This document shows positions 44,255 through 55,956 of a DNA stretch of 64,000 nt, in pieces. How positions within the stretch are numbered: the stretch's first letter is position 1; the number at the start of each line of letters is the position of its first letter. Origin of the DNA: Agriotes lineatus (Eukaryota > Arthropoda > Insecta > Coleoptera > Elateridae); NCBI GenBank assembly GCA_940337035.1, contig CALNHX010003626.1:1-64000 (forward strand), given 5' to 3'. A model generated the notes under the pieces. It ran no database searches. It was not told the origin of the DNA and saw only the letters and a list, made by a program, of their open reading frames with translations. The position numbers and the translations under genes were made by a program.

Positions 44255-45905
44255 CTAGGGAATAATTTCGACTGGTTTTGGGCTTGATTGATTTACGTTA
44301 TTCCTGTTACAAAATGCAGGCAGTTTATTATATTTATATAAAGTGAACAAAATTGCGACTATAACTAAGATTAACATGAAAAATACACTATTACTAATAT
44401 ATAAATGTCCGTCAAAATTTGGTTTATACACTTTTTTATGCAAGTCTTTTAGCTTACTTTTTAAAGTGAATATGTCGTCTAGATTCTAGATCGATGTTCT
44501 CCAGATGTATCGATGGGAGTTTATTATTTATTTGTTGTTCTTCGGTAGGCGTTGAGTTGATCATCGGCAACTGAATTATCTCGTTTACGGAATTAGAGTA
44601 ATAATTTGTCCTCAGTACTCTATTTTCAAGTTTTAGTTCACATCTTGGTGGTATCTGTACAATGTAATTTCCATTTAGCGGCATCTTCTGCTTACTATTT
44701 TCACAAGTGATTGTAGATATTAATTCTTTATCGGCAATCAGTAACCACGAATCTTGGGCGATTTTCTATGTTTTAAAATGCTCTAATGTAAATATTTCGG
44801 TTTTACATACATTATTTTTTATAAATGAAATGAGTTGAGCTTCGCAAAGTGGTTCTTCTGAATTGATTTTTTCTTGGATTTTACATAGGTGTTCGCCGTT
44901 GCGTAAGTTTTTGCAGGACTCGTCCGTGGAAATATAATTATTTTCATTGTAAAGCAAATACATTTTCTGTGGTATAATTATTTGGAAATGTTGATCGGTT
45001 TTCACAGGTAATGGGTAAAGATGATAGTAATCGTAGATATCAGGATTTATTAGAGGTATTTCCAAAATAAATACGATTCTGGATTTTATTTGATATGCTT
45101 TGACTGCAATAATGTCTTCGTATAAAGGTAAATTTTCTCGGTTGATTATAAATGGCAATTGTTGTCCTTGTATTTTATTCTGGATAAATATTAAATTTGC
45201 TTCTAAGTCCTCAGGATCAATTATTGATGGGTGCATGATCTCGAGTTTGGTAAAAGTGATTGCTTCTTCCAAATTATTAAGTAGGTACAATATTACGTTC
45301 ATCATTCCTGATATTTGCAAAAATATAGTATCCATATTGATTATCGAATACATCTCCGCTCGGTGAATTGTGTTTTCTTCGATTTGAGCTTCTAATTGTT
45401 TTATTCTTGATAATAATGTGTATTGGTCAACTCTCAGTGTACTAATAGTTTTGTTTACTTTATCGAGTATTTGTTCCGTTATTGATATTTGTTCAGTTAG
45501 AATTTTGTCCTGGGATTCCTGTCCTTTTCGTAGTTCTTCAATTGCTTTTTCGATTTTTTCTCCATCAGTCGAATCTAAGTTACCAGTTAGGAATTTGAAA
45601 ACTGTTCCTAAGCCGTCGATTAAGCCTCGTTTATTTCTTGTAAGAAATAGTTGATTTAATTTTCGTTTAATTTCAGATGAGGTTATATTTAGCAGGGTTT
45701 GGTAATTTTGAAGTTCTTTATCGTATGTATGTCCGTGAGGTAAATTTGTAAATGCATTTTTCATTCGTTGAATGTTTAACTCCAACCATTTGTATTCTTC
45801 TATTATTGAAGTATAGTCGATATTTTTTATTAGTGTCCATTCGTCTACTTGATTTCTTGCTTTTCCGAGTTTATGTGGGAATAAACCGGGATTATTTTCA
45901 ATTTT
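44255..45905 (-). pseudogene. Env-like (baculovirus F-type) gene, broken
   Basis: The frame is open from about 45905 and overlaps the end of the integrase region. A furin-type site (RNKR) is followed by a hydrophobic fusion-peptide-like stretch (GLIDGLGTVFKFLTG, near 45600), then a long coiled coil with repeated ILDKVNKTISTL-type heptads. Lesions are an in-frame TAG at 44766-44768 and a frame change before the membrane anchor (SVFFMLILVIVAILFTLYKY, about 44330-44390). No signal peptide or start Met lies in the unspliced frame; env of this group is normally made from a spliced RNA. Such proteins mediate membrane fusion; this copy cannot make one. Confidence 0.85.
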
Positions 45906-45910
45906 CGTAA

Positions 45911-47385
45911 TTACTGGCTTGTCGAGGGTAGAGATGACGGTGATACAGGTGGTTCTGTAACAATGGGTTTACTTAGTTCGTCTAAATGCCTAGATTTCTT
46001 TTTATTATTTTTGTCTAATAAGGTAGCTATTCCTTTATCGTTGATTGAACTTATTGTATATGGTCCATCGTATTGAATTCTAGCTTTATTTCTGGCGTTG
46101 GTTTTAATAAGCACTTTGTCATTGATGTTAAATGTAATTTTCTTAGAGTTGTTTTTATTGTTTCTTTTTGTTATTAACTTTTCCTTTTCACGTTGCATTC
46201 TTTGTTGTAAAACGCCGTAAAATGTTGTTATCTTTTTCTGATGGTCGTTAAGATGATCTTCGTAATATTTTTCGGTAAGGTGTATATCGAATGGGTCTCT
46301 GACGGCTGTATGTCCGTATATTATTTCTAAGGGTGTAAATTTAGTTTGGGAATGGATAGTATTATTGTATCCTATTAATGCATATTTAATTACTTGTTTC
46401 GGTAGCTCCTTTGGATGTTGGATTTTTATAATTCTGTAGTTTTTTATTAAAGTAGAATGCACTCTTTCAATCATACCGTTGGATTTATGATTTAAAGGGG
46501 TCGTTACGTGAATTTTAATTTTATGTAGATTTAAAAGATTTTTATTTGATTCGTTTGCAAGTTCTGTTCCTCCGTCCATGGTTATTTTAGTAGGTGCTCC
46601 ATATTGAGATATGAAGGTGATTAGGTTTTCAGCTATTTCTATATGCTATTTTTAGATGTTAAATAGTATGCTTGGCAGAATCTCGAAAATGCATCAATTA
46701 TTGTTAAAAATGCGTTTTGCTCAATTTGAAACGTATCTATATGTAAATGTTCAAATGGGCGGCTTGGCGTGCTTGTAATGTTTAATGGTTCTTCATCTGG
46801 TTGCCTTTCGTATTTGGCTTTTTTACAAATTAAACAGTTATTAATATAGCGGGTAACTGTGTCTTCCATATTTTCCCAATAGTATTGACGTTTAAGTGCG
46901 TTACAGGTAGCTTGAATACCTCGGTGATTTGTTTTCCCTTCGTGATAATTATTTATAATTTCCCTTTGATCTTCTTTGTTGATCACATGTATAACTCTGT
47001 TTACGCATTTGTAAAAGTGCGGTTCTTGATTTTTGAAATGGGTCGTTATAATTTCACAAGTTATTTGATAAAATTCTTCGTTGGGAAATAGGCAATAATA
47101 AACTTTGTTAGGTATACAATATTCCTTGAGGAATTGAAATATATTGGTCCTAATATTTTCTTCTCCTATGTAGGCGGTTATTACTTCGTTTTTCCCTTTA
47201 TGTTCCCTTTTTGCTCTATGTGATTTGCCATGAATAGTGGTAAAGATTATTTGATTGCGTTTCGTGTCTAAGGCGTCTTCACAAATAGGTATGGTAGATG
47301 TTGATTCCAATTGCGTATGCATCGTATTTATTGATTGATTGTCTTCTGATATTTCTGGTACAGCTTGAATTTCTTGGTTCGAACT
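45911..47385 (-). pseudogene. Integrase of the errantivirus-like element, frameshifted
   Basis: The N-terminal zinc finger (YHEGKTNHRG...NCLICKKAK) and the core start (HIDTFQIE, first D; IIDAFSRF) lie in the frame 47322-46639. The remaining catalytic residues (MDGGTEL, second D; GMIERVHSTL, E) and the C-terminal domain lie in the frame 46579-45911. A frame change near 46640 separates them, and a stop lies near 47384 upstream. All three catalytic residues are preserved, so inactivation is recent or the protein is not needed in cis. Confidence 0.88.
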
Positions 47386-48160
47386 CTAGGGTGTTTCGTT
47401 AACATGTTCAATGGAGGTCTCGTTTATTACTTCATTTAATAAGTCTTCCATGGTGGTATCGAAATTAACGATCATTGATTGTGTGTGAATAGGATTCAAT
47501 TTGATGCGTGATAAGGCGTCATTATTTTCTTCCACGATTTCAACAGGTATAGGGTTCGTTATGGTGGGTGTTATTTCTTGATCACTGATGTAGTTGGAAA
47601 ATTATTTGAAGTCGGAATTTCCAAATATTTATTTAATTTTGTATTTTCAATTACTCCCTCATGAATGTTCCTATTTACGGGCATGTTTACTAAAAATTCC
47701 GATCTTGCTGGTATAGTAATTTTATGATTCAAATCTTGATTGATTATTTCCATTGAATATAATCGGATGTGGGTCTGTGGTGTTTCCAGAAGGCTTTTTT
47801 CGAAATTTATTTTTGCTTTTAGTTTCCTTAGCAAATCTATTCCAATGAGTCCGTCGTATTTATTGTCGAAATTAAATAGATGAAATTTATGAGTTAATGA
47901 CACTTTAAATATTGATGGTAATTGAATAGTTGCAGTTTCTTGATGAGATGAAATTTGGTGTGCTGTCTGAATTTGAAACGGTTCCTCTACTATTAACTCC
48001 GGGAAATATTTATATGCTACTTCTGGTTTAATAAGAGTTTTAGATGCTCCGGTGTCGATTAAAAAGTTTGATTTGAGTTGTGGAATGTAAATACATGGTA
48101 ACGTTGAATTTTGGTTGTTAACTTCTATAATTTCTCCTGGTGATTGATCATTTATTGGCT
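47386..48160 (-). pseudogene. Protease fused to a RNase H tail; reverse transcriptase deleted
   Basis: The minus strand shows retropepsin (FLIDTGASKTLI near 48060; DGLIGIDLL near 47850) and the normal linker to RT (TIPARSEFLVNMPVN). After a stop near 47571 the next frame reads NNDALSRIKL, the usual end of a RNase H domain. About 150 bp separate the two, where more than a kilobase of RT and RNase H belongs. This is one internal deletion. Confidence 0.85.
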
Positions 48161-48161
48161 G

Positions 48162-49270
48162 CGCTACCTGTCGTCGTTGTTCTGGGCAGGTAAAGTAAAA
48201 TCCTGTTCTTCGTAGTAATTATCTTCTTCTTGTTCCTCTTCGTAATAATATTCCTGAATGTTGTCCTCTTCCTCGGGGTCCCCTTGAAAGTGTAACTCTT
48301 CCGAAATAAAGTTTCTAGGTTGGTTGGACTGCCTAATGTACGATGTAGCTCTAGGTCTAAACGAATTCCGTGCTGAAGGAATAAATCCATTTGGTGGTTG
48401 TATTGTTCTTCTGGTGTTACTCGAACTAGTGTCCATTGGTGTTGGTTTTGGTAGATGCCTAACTTCTGTGTTTCTGGGTGCAAATACATTTCGTTGTTGA
48501 GATTGCTGCTGCTATTGCGGTCTTGAATGAATTGGAAAATTATTTCTTTGTATAGGTTGTGGCATTTGATGTGTGTAACTGGGAAATTGGTTAAAATTTC
48601 TTCGTGCTGGTTGCCATGCCTGGCTCGGATTGCTTAGCCTTAAATTATACGGTGGAAATGGTTTTTTAATTTGTTTTTTATATTGTTCTGATGGGTCTCG
48701 ATTTTTGTTGTAATTTACATTTTCCTCTTCTATTAAATATTTAATTGCGATGTCAAGAGTAGTTGGTCCTCTGGCTCGTAAGAAACTTCCCATAGGTTCC
48801 TTGAGTCCGGTTAAAAATGCTTTTAGTGTTAAACTGTCGTAAAGCTTTCTTTTCGTTGCTCGAACTGCTGCGGCTGGTTCGTTTAATTGCACGTTGGAAT
48901 ACAATAAACTTTTAACTTGCTGGCATTTTTCAAAATGCTCCTGCGCTGTTTCGTTTTTCTGCTTTAATAGCATGAGATCCCTTAGCAATGAATCCTCAGA
49001 TCTCTGGTCCGCAAACGATTGTTGTAATAGCGTTTTTAATGCTATCCAGGTTGGTATTTCACGTCCGCTTGTAATTAACAATGCTCTGCCGGTTAGTTTT
49101 GTTCGCAGTGCAGATAATAATAATGTTTGTAGAAAAGCGTCTCCTTGTCCTTCAGGAAAGAAATGCGTCATTATAACTTCGGCGGCTCTCACGTACTCCG
49201 ATAGTTTGTAAGAAGTGCCATCAAATTCTGGTACTGTCTTGAGATACTCCAAATGAAATGCTTGTGCCAT
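48162..49270 (-). pseudogene. Gag-like protein of the errantivirus-like element, one stop codon
   Basis: The frame starts at 49270 with a capsid-like helical domain (VPEFDGTSYKLSEYVRAAEVI, ALRTKLTGRALLI) and runs into a Pro/Gln-rich region. A single in-frame TAG at about 48512 interrupts it; the same frame then continues to about 48162, ending in an acidic Glu/Tyr tail. The protease frame follows with a frame change at the overlap, as in gag-pol junctions of this group. Confidence 0.8.
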
Positions 49271-50122
49271 ATTTACTGGTACTGCGGAGGTACTTCTTGA
49301 ATATTTAAATTTTCGAAAAGCTGGAGAAGTTCGTCGTTTTCTTGCATAAAATTTTAATTTGTTCGCGAATAATTTGCTTATTTGCTACCTAACGTTTAAC
49401 AATTCTGTCTTAAAATTAAACGTCTTTTTATTGCTTCGCAACAAGTGAATGGTGTATTTACTCCCTTTTAGGAAACCAATGCACTTGCTTTAAAGCGGGG
49501 CTTGCAATTTTATTATTAGAAATCCTATGCAAGCAGTGCTAGCACAGTAAGAGATTAAGTTACTCTATCAGTAACGCTCACTGGTCTGGCTTACAGCTAA
49601 CTGCACCTGAATTTGTTTAAGAGTTGCAATGGCTAATAACGAACACAATTATTAACAACAATTCTCCTGAGAATGTGTTGATAAATCAATTGAATTCTGT
49701 TATTAGATGCTTAAAAGTAAAATGATTATTATAACAACTTTGCTCCAAAATGAGCGGTTATATCTAGCAAAATAAAGCCACTTTTGCACTTGCTAATAAA
49801 ATTTGTCTTACATTAATATCGTTGTAATTGTACTCATGTTCCTTGAGTACGTGACTGAACCCAGCGATGCTAGTCCGGGGCGTTGTCACCTCGTGCGGGC
49901 TCAGCGTACTCGATTTTTGGAGGGCTGGTCCTGCGTTGTAGGGCTCTCTGGGCGATTTTGGGCCTGTTGAGTCCTGGATTGTTGAATGAAGGCTCTGGCT
50001 CTCGAATGTGGACGATTCTGGTTACCCTCTTCGAATTACAGATGTCTTCTTGGTTCGTTGTTCGGATGGCCAATTAAGTGTTGAAACACAAAATTAAAGC
50101 GATTTTTGTCTTTAGTTTCTGA

Positions 50123-50142
50123 CCATCCTACCGACTGCTCCA
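50123..50142 (-). promoter_or_regulatory. Primer-binding site, tRNA-Ser type
   Basis: The minus strand reads TGGAGCAGTCGGTAGGA directly inside the 5' LTR. It differs at two positions from the complement of an insect tRNA-Ser 3' end (TGGCGCAGTCGGCAGGA), and tRNA-Ser primes the 17.6/297 group. Confidence 0.7.
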
Positions 50143-50385
50143 ATTATAATTTACGAAACTTGTCAAATCAAAAAAATTAATTTATTCAAGTTACGGAGTT
50201 ACAAAATTCAGTTTACAATGTGTCTACTAGATGCTAACTGACATAAGAACTGGCATAAGAACTGCCTAAGTACAGTGTGCACATGCTTATATAACATTTC
50301 TTATCACTAAATATTCTAAGAAGCTTGAAGCTGGGGCTGGGAACTACTTCGTAAGCATTTACCCAACATATCACGTAACATAATC
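50142..50385 (-). repeat. 5' LTR of the errantivirus-like element
   Basis: It is the same length as the 3' copy and differs at two bases, placing insertion recently on the scale of neutral divergence. Confidence 0.93.
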
Positions 50386-50454
50386 ACCGTTTGGAAACAT
50401 TAAAAGTCGCCCCTCGGATAGAAAAAAAAATATTAAAGTTTTACGTCTATCGAC

Positions 50455-50935
50455 CGTAAATACACATTTTCGGAAATATCTTGACTTCAGCGCTACCTAC
50501 CGGGTTCATTTTTTGTATGAACATTTATCTCTACGTAACCAACATATATTCCGAATATGAGCTAAATCGAACCGTAAATACACATTTTCGTAAATATCTT
50601 GACTTTAGCGCCACCTGCCGGGTTCATTTTTTGTATGAACATTTATCTCTACGTAGCCAACGTATATTCCGAATATGAGCTAAATCGAACCGTAAATACA
50701 CATTTTCGTAAATATCTTGACTTCAGCGCCACCTGCCGGGTTCATTTTTTGTATGAACATTTATCTCTACGTAGCCAACGTATATTCCGAATACGAGCTA
50801 AATCGAACCGTAAATACACATTTTCGTAAATATCTTGACTTCAGTGCGACCTGCCGGGTTCATTTTTTGTATAAACATTTATCTCCACGTAACCAACGCA
50901 CATTCCGAATATGAGCTAAATCGGACCATAAATAC
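50455..50935 (+). repeat. Four ~118-bp tandem repeats
   Basis: Units carry ACCGTAAATACACATTTTCG followed by the motif TTCATTTTTTGTATGAACAT (itself an inverted repeat, ATGTTCATACAAAAAATGAA). Starts are at about 50451, 50570, 50688 and 50806. The last unit is more diverged. The frames across it cannot be one protein because 118 is not a multiple of three. Confidence 0.9.
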
Positions 50936-51429
50936 AATTTATTTTATCCTATTTTGTTACTATGCTAATAACTCCATAGCAACGAGTTGCGTTAAGGTGC
51001 ATTTAACAGCACAAGTGTTGTTAAGAAAAATAACATACCGATATGTACTTTATTTGCATTTAATCACATGTTGGCAGTACTGACGTGTATTGTTAGTGAC
51101 AATGTTAGTCTATGTCAAATTCGATGTTAGTAGGTTAGGTTTGGTTTGTTGACACAGACTGACGCAAAATTTAACCTGCAAATCTCAAATTTGACATAAC
51201 CTGACAGTGCTACCAACAATACAGTATTGAGTGAAACCACCACAGCCATAGCAGATATATGTCTCGCTGTTGTGTCATTAATAATAATTTTTCCTATTTT
51301 TTTTAAGATTAGTATTTTAGGATAAAAGAAACTGTGTTAGATATACGTAACGTTATCTGCTTTCTACATTACTCTAGAATTTTAAAGAACTCGCTCCTAA
51401 CGGCGCTCGTTCATTCAAACTATTCTCTC

Positions 51430-51910
51430 CGGGTCTAGGACACAACCAACCCCCACTGTCCATAACGCCCACCATGTCCATAACCTCCACCGTGTCCATA
51501 ACGCCCACCGACGATTTGGGCCATAACCTCCACCGTGTCCATAACCCCCACCGTCGGGTGTGTTCGTAATTTAAACTGTGCCCATAACCCCCACCGTCGG
51601 TTTGGTCCATAACCTCCACCGTGTCCATAACGCACACCGACGATTTGGTCCATAACCTCCACCGTGTCCATAACCCCCACCGTCGGATATGTTCGTAATG
51701 TCAACTGTGTCCATAACCCCCACCGACGATTTGGGCCATAACGCCCACCGTGCCCATAACCTCCACCGTCGGGTTCGTTCGTAATTGCAAATGTGTCCAT
51801 AACCCCCACCGACGATTTGGGCCATAACGCCCACCGTGCCCATAAGCTCCACCGTCCATAACCCCCACCTCGTCCATAACCTCCACCGTCGGCTTTGTTC
51901 GTAAGTTTTC
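51430..51910. repeat. C-rich minisatellite (~18-bp motif)
   Basis: The plus strand is built of variants of CCATAACCCCCACCGTCG and CCATAACCTCCACCGTGT, interspersed with GACGATTTGG and longer higher-order units. The minus strand has G-rich runs (GGTGGGGGTTATGG). Long open frames on the minus strand follow from the repeat structure and are not evidence of genes. Confidence 0.9.
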
Positions 51911-52616
51911 AGAGTTTAAATATGAACTTGAAACATTGCTAGACGGATCGGCAAAATGCCAAGGGCATATAAAATTAATGAAACCGTTCGTTTGGATTTT
52001 CCTATTTTGTAAAAACAAACGCTATCTAATACAGTGACCGCCAAAAAGTAAGTTATATACGGGAAAATTATTTATTATTAGTTTCTGAAAAAATTTCATT
52101 TTTCATTCTCTCGTTTTACGATTGTTCTATTTGTCAAATGACTTAGGGTGTGGCGCGAAATTTAAATAATCTGAAAAAAAAAATCCTACTGATGGATAAG
52201 ATGAGAACTGTGCCGCCACTGGCGTATGTCGTACTGCTATTATTTTAGGGATCGAACTGGAATATTTATCAAAGCTTTTTTGTGAAGAAAACCAGTTTAT
52301 TTACATACTTACATATTTATTTATTTTGAATTTCTTGGCATAAAAGAGAACACAGACCAAGCCTTAAATTTGTCTGCCAAAACAATAAAGTCTGCCAAAA
52401 ATATATAATTATCTCAAAATTAAGAGAGTAAAAATAAACAATAATAATTACTTAGTACAAGTGTTTGAGATGAATTGCATCCCATAACTAGCTACACAGT
52501 CAGAAAAGGAAGAATATAGCTACAGGTTACATTATTATTAATTAAAAGTACTACCTAAATCTAAAAAAAATATATTATCTATATAACAAACAAAATTTAC
52601 GGAACATTATAGTAAT

Positions 52617-52738
52617 TTATTATACAAGACGATAAAGTTAAATTTTATCCACGAGTAAATCGTTTAACGTCGAGACGAAGTCGAGACGTTAATGATTCAA
52701 GAGTGGATAGAAATAACTTTATCGTCGTGTATAATACA
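52617..52738. repeat. ~120-bp imperfect palindrome
   Basis: The left half (TTATACAAGACGATAAAGTT...) and right half (AACTTTATCGTCGTGTATAA) are complementary with few mismatches down to a centre at about 52678 (GTCGAGACGAAGTCGAGAC). It could be a very small foldback MITE. No clear target duplication. Confidence 0.75.
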
Positions 52739-52741
52739 ATA

Positions 52742-53008
52742 TTTTTTTCTATAGCAAGAACTTTAACAATTTCAAAAGAAAATAGTGACAGTCAATCACA
52801 TTTCAAAATGTCAGTAGCTAGATTGGGTTGCTACGATAATAGGAAGCTGTCATATTTAATTTAAACAAAAGTTAGAAAATTAAATTACTTTATCTATTCT
52901 TGATGTTAAAGTGCTACTTTATCTACCCTTGCTGTTAAAGTAAAACTTGACCTTTTGTTTTGAGTTGCTAATAAAAGCACACTTTAACATGTGCTATAGA
53001 AAAAAAGT
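52742..53008. mobile_element. Possible short MITE with TTTTTTCTATAGCA ends
   Basis: TTTTTTTCTATAGCA at the left and its complement at the right bracket ~265 bp of AT-rich DNA that repeats GTTAAAGT motifs. The ends match for only about 14 bases, so the call is tentative. Confidence 0.4.
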
Positions 53009-53249
53009 ATAAATTAAAGGTAAACCTTAAATGGTTCTGTAATTACGTAAGTCCGACAGATCGAACACCTCGAATCTACTGTAGCAGGATTATTAACATT
53101 ATTATTAACTAAATGTAATTAATTACTACCTAAATGTAAAAACATATATATATTAAACAAAATTTACAGAATAATTCAAATTTACGTAAGTCTGAGAGAC
53201 GTAAAATCTAAATCTAAAAATATACATATTACATCTTCTTCTTCTTTTT

Positions 53250-55107
53250 TCAGACTTTAGATTTCCAATATTGGACGTAGTCCTCCCCTTTTTCTTTCCA
53301 TTTGTCTCTTTCCTTTGCTAGTCTTCTCCATTTTCTTCCTGCTGTCATTCTTATTTCATCTTCCCAGCGTTTGGGCGGCCTACCTACGCTCCTTTTCCCT
53401 ACTCTGGGCTGCCAGTGAAGCACTCTGTTTGTCCACCTGTCATCAGCTCGCACTATATGTCCTGTCCAGCTCCACTTCAGTTCTGCACTCTTCTCTGTTA
53501 TATCTTTAACCTTTGTTTTTTCCCTTATCCACTCATTTCTTTTTCGGTCTCTTAGTGTTATCCCTACCATTCTCCTTTCCATTGCTCTTTGCGTTGTTGC
53601 TAATTTTTTCATGATCCTGTTGGTTAAGGTCATAGTCTCGATGCCATATGTCAGAACGGGTAAAATACACTTGTCGAATATCTTACTTTTTAAGTACAGT
53701 GGAAAGGTTTTTGATTTTAAAACAAAGGATAGTTTGCTGAAGGCTGCCCAGCCCAAGGCTACTCTTCTGTTAAGTTCCGCCTCTTGGTTTTCCTTCCCCA
53801 TCCTTATATTGTGTCCGAGATATACATATGAATCTACTTGATCTATTAGTTCGTCCTCAATTACTATATGAGTTTGTTGCTCAAAATTTGTCATTATTTT
53901 CGTCTTTTTTCGATTCATATTGAGACCCACTTTTTTGGAGTTTTCTTGCAGTTGTTCCATCATAAGTTGTAATTCATGATCCGTTTTTGCGAATATGACT
54001 ATATCATCAGCATATCTTAAATGAGTGAGGTCCTTTCCATCTACATTTATGCCCATCCCAGACCAATCGACCTTTTTGAATACATTTTCTAAGGTTAAAG
54101 TAAATAATTTTGGAGATAAAGTGTCCCCTTGTCTGACCCCTCTTTCTATTTTAAAAGCTTCTGAGGGTTCTTTGAGTTTTACTACACTTGTTGCCCGTTT
54201 ATATACATTTTTTATTATGGTGGAATAACGGGTGTCAATGCGTGCGTCATCTAGGGCCTGTAAAATTTCTAACATGTCGACTGTATCAAATGCCTTTTCG
54301 TAATCGATAAAGGCTATCGCCAAAGGCAGGTTATATTCCTTGCTTTTTTCTATTACTTAGTTTTAGCGTTTGCAGATGATCGATAGTTCCGAAGCTTTTC
54401 CTAAACCCAGCCTGTTCTATAGGCTGATAAGCGTCTAATTTCCTCTCGAGCCTGTTCGCTATAATTTTGATAAACAGTTTGTATATATGAGAGAGGAGAC
54501 TTATTGGCCGGTAATTTGCGATGTTGGTTTTCTCGCCTTTTTTATGTAGCAATATTATTATGGCTTCATTCCAATCTTCAGGTATCTCTCCTTCTGATAA
54601 GCATTTGTTAAATAAAATTTTTAAGGTTTGTAACAGCTGTCGTCCTCCGTTTTTTATGTGTTCGTTGATTATGTAGTCTTTTCCTGGTGCCTTCCTATTT
54701 TTTGAATGTTTTAGTGCGTTTATTATTTCGTTTGTTGTTATTTCCGGCATCTCTTCCGACCCTACGTTTGCGATTTTTCCTCTTCTTCTCTGCCCATTTT
54801 CATTTATCTGTTGTGTGTTTTTTTATACAAGTTAGTATAAAATTCTTTAGCTACCTCTAAGATCTCTTGTTCGTTGGTAGTATCGGTTCCATCTTGTTTC
54901 CTTAATTTAAGTATATGCTTTTTGCCTATTGATAGGTTAGTTTTTAGGATCTTCATATTGCCGTTTTCTTCAATAATTGTTCTCGCTAGATTTTCGTTAT
55001 ACTTCTTTATGTCCTCTTTTATATTTCTTTTGAGTGATTTGTTCAGCTCGGAGTACTCGGTTGTGTCCCACTTCTGCTCTTGTCTCCATTTCCTTCTAAT
55101 ATTCATG
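53250..55107 (-). pseudogene. RTE-like LINE, reverse transcriptase part
   Basis: The minus strand encodes a nearly complete RT. The N-terminal linker is at 55106-54804 and the fingers at 54750-54331 (NYRPISLLSHIYKLF, AGFRKSFGTIDHL). The palm lies at 54323-53250, with catalytic FIDYEKAFDTVD, RGVRQGDTLSPKLF and an intact YADD. The tail reads RSVGRPPKRWEDEIR...YVQYWKSKV, which is typical of the RTE/BovB-like groups. Frameshifts lie near 54805 and 54350. The tail carries short GAAGAA repeats. The 5' endonuclease is absent or lost near the assembly gap at 55220-55242. Retained catalytic boxes suggest modest age. Confidence 0.88.
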
Positions 55108-55219
55108 AGTAGTTTAGTTTCATCTGATATTTTTTTCGTTTGGTTTATTTATGTTTATTCTTATTGCTTTTGTTGCAGTTGTTATTGTCTCTACTATATA
55201 TATATATACTATATATATA

Positions 55220-55242
55220 NNNNNNNNNNNNNNNNNNNNNNN
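55220..55242. other. Assembly gap (23 N) at an AT microsatellite
   Basis: The Ns follow a TATATA run and precede CATCATCA. The true length of the simple repeat is unknown. Confidence 0.99.
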
Positions 55243-55956
55243 CATCATCACTTATAATAATGCAGAAGACTAAAAGCTGTGTTTACACAACTAAAAGTAC
55301 CACGGTTGCATTCGTTTATTTCTATTTTCGGGTTTTTGTAAACAAACTTCCCTTAACTTTTAATAGCGATATTATCAGAGAAAACAATTATTTATTGTGC
55401 CTATTTTTTGTGTTTTTTAAAACTATTGACTCAGCTTCGAAGGCAAGTCCACTTTGGTTAATTTTCATATCTGCTTACTGAACGCTGCCAAGCAACCAAG
55501 CAACGAAATCCAAGCCGTACGTTTCTAGCATAGTGTAAAAGCGACGCCAACGTTTAACGTTAACGCTACATAACCTATATTTCTGCACATTTTTATGCTT
55601 GGCCTCTTCGCCCAGTAAAATGAAACAAGCTGGTAAATCATAGCGGCAAGCAGCAAATCAAAAAACTTCATGCAGAAAAAGCCATCCATGAATGCAAGTG
55701 GGCGAAAGAAGTAACTCGTACTCGCAAGTATAGTGTGCATTGAGCATTGTTCTTTTATATTTCTGACTCAAGTTTAACCTACAGTTAGTAATGAAGATGT
55801 TAAGAAATTCCTAGAAGATAATCGAATCACGGTGCGCTCCTGCGAATCCCTTAAACCCAAATAAGGAGCAGGTAAATCGTGCTGTTATGGCAACTTATGA
55901 CCGATGTGATCAACGACAGCAGCTAAAAATGTGGTATTTTAGGTTCCGAGTTAGAT

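Larger units (their letters stand above)
43954..50389 (-). mobile_element. Errantivirus-like LTR retrotransposon, internally deleted
   Basis: Two 244-bp LTRs (43958-44201 and 50142-50385) differ at only two positions and are flanked by the 4-bp repeat ACCG. On the minus strand the order is LTR, primer site, gag, protease, RNase H tail, integrase, env, polypurine tract, LTR. Reverse transcriptase and nearly all of RNase H are missing, so the copy cannot replicate alone. Env with a furin-type site and a tRNA-Ser-like primer site point to the insect errantivirus group (relatives of 17.6, 297 and gypsy). Confidence 0.93.

Noticed and set aside
50481..51083. Staggered similar frames with MTSAPPAGFIFCMN
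   Set aside because: They are shifted readings of a 118-bp tandem repeat, which cannot encode one continuous protein.
51374..52018. Several long overlapping minus-strand frames rich in Gly, Tyr, Trp
   Set aside because: They arise from an 18-bp minisatellite whose unit is a multiple of three; all frames repeat alike and no start, splice or codon signal supports a gene.
55140..55481. Frames running through the N gap
   Set aside because: They cross unknown bases and simple AT repeats, so they have no evidential value.
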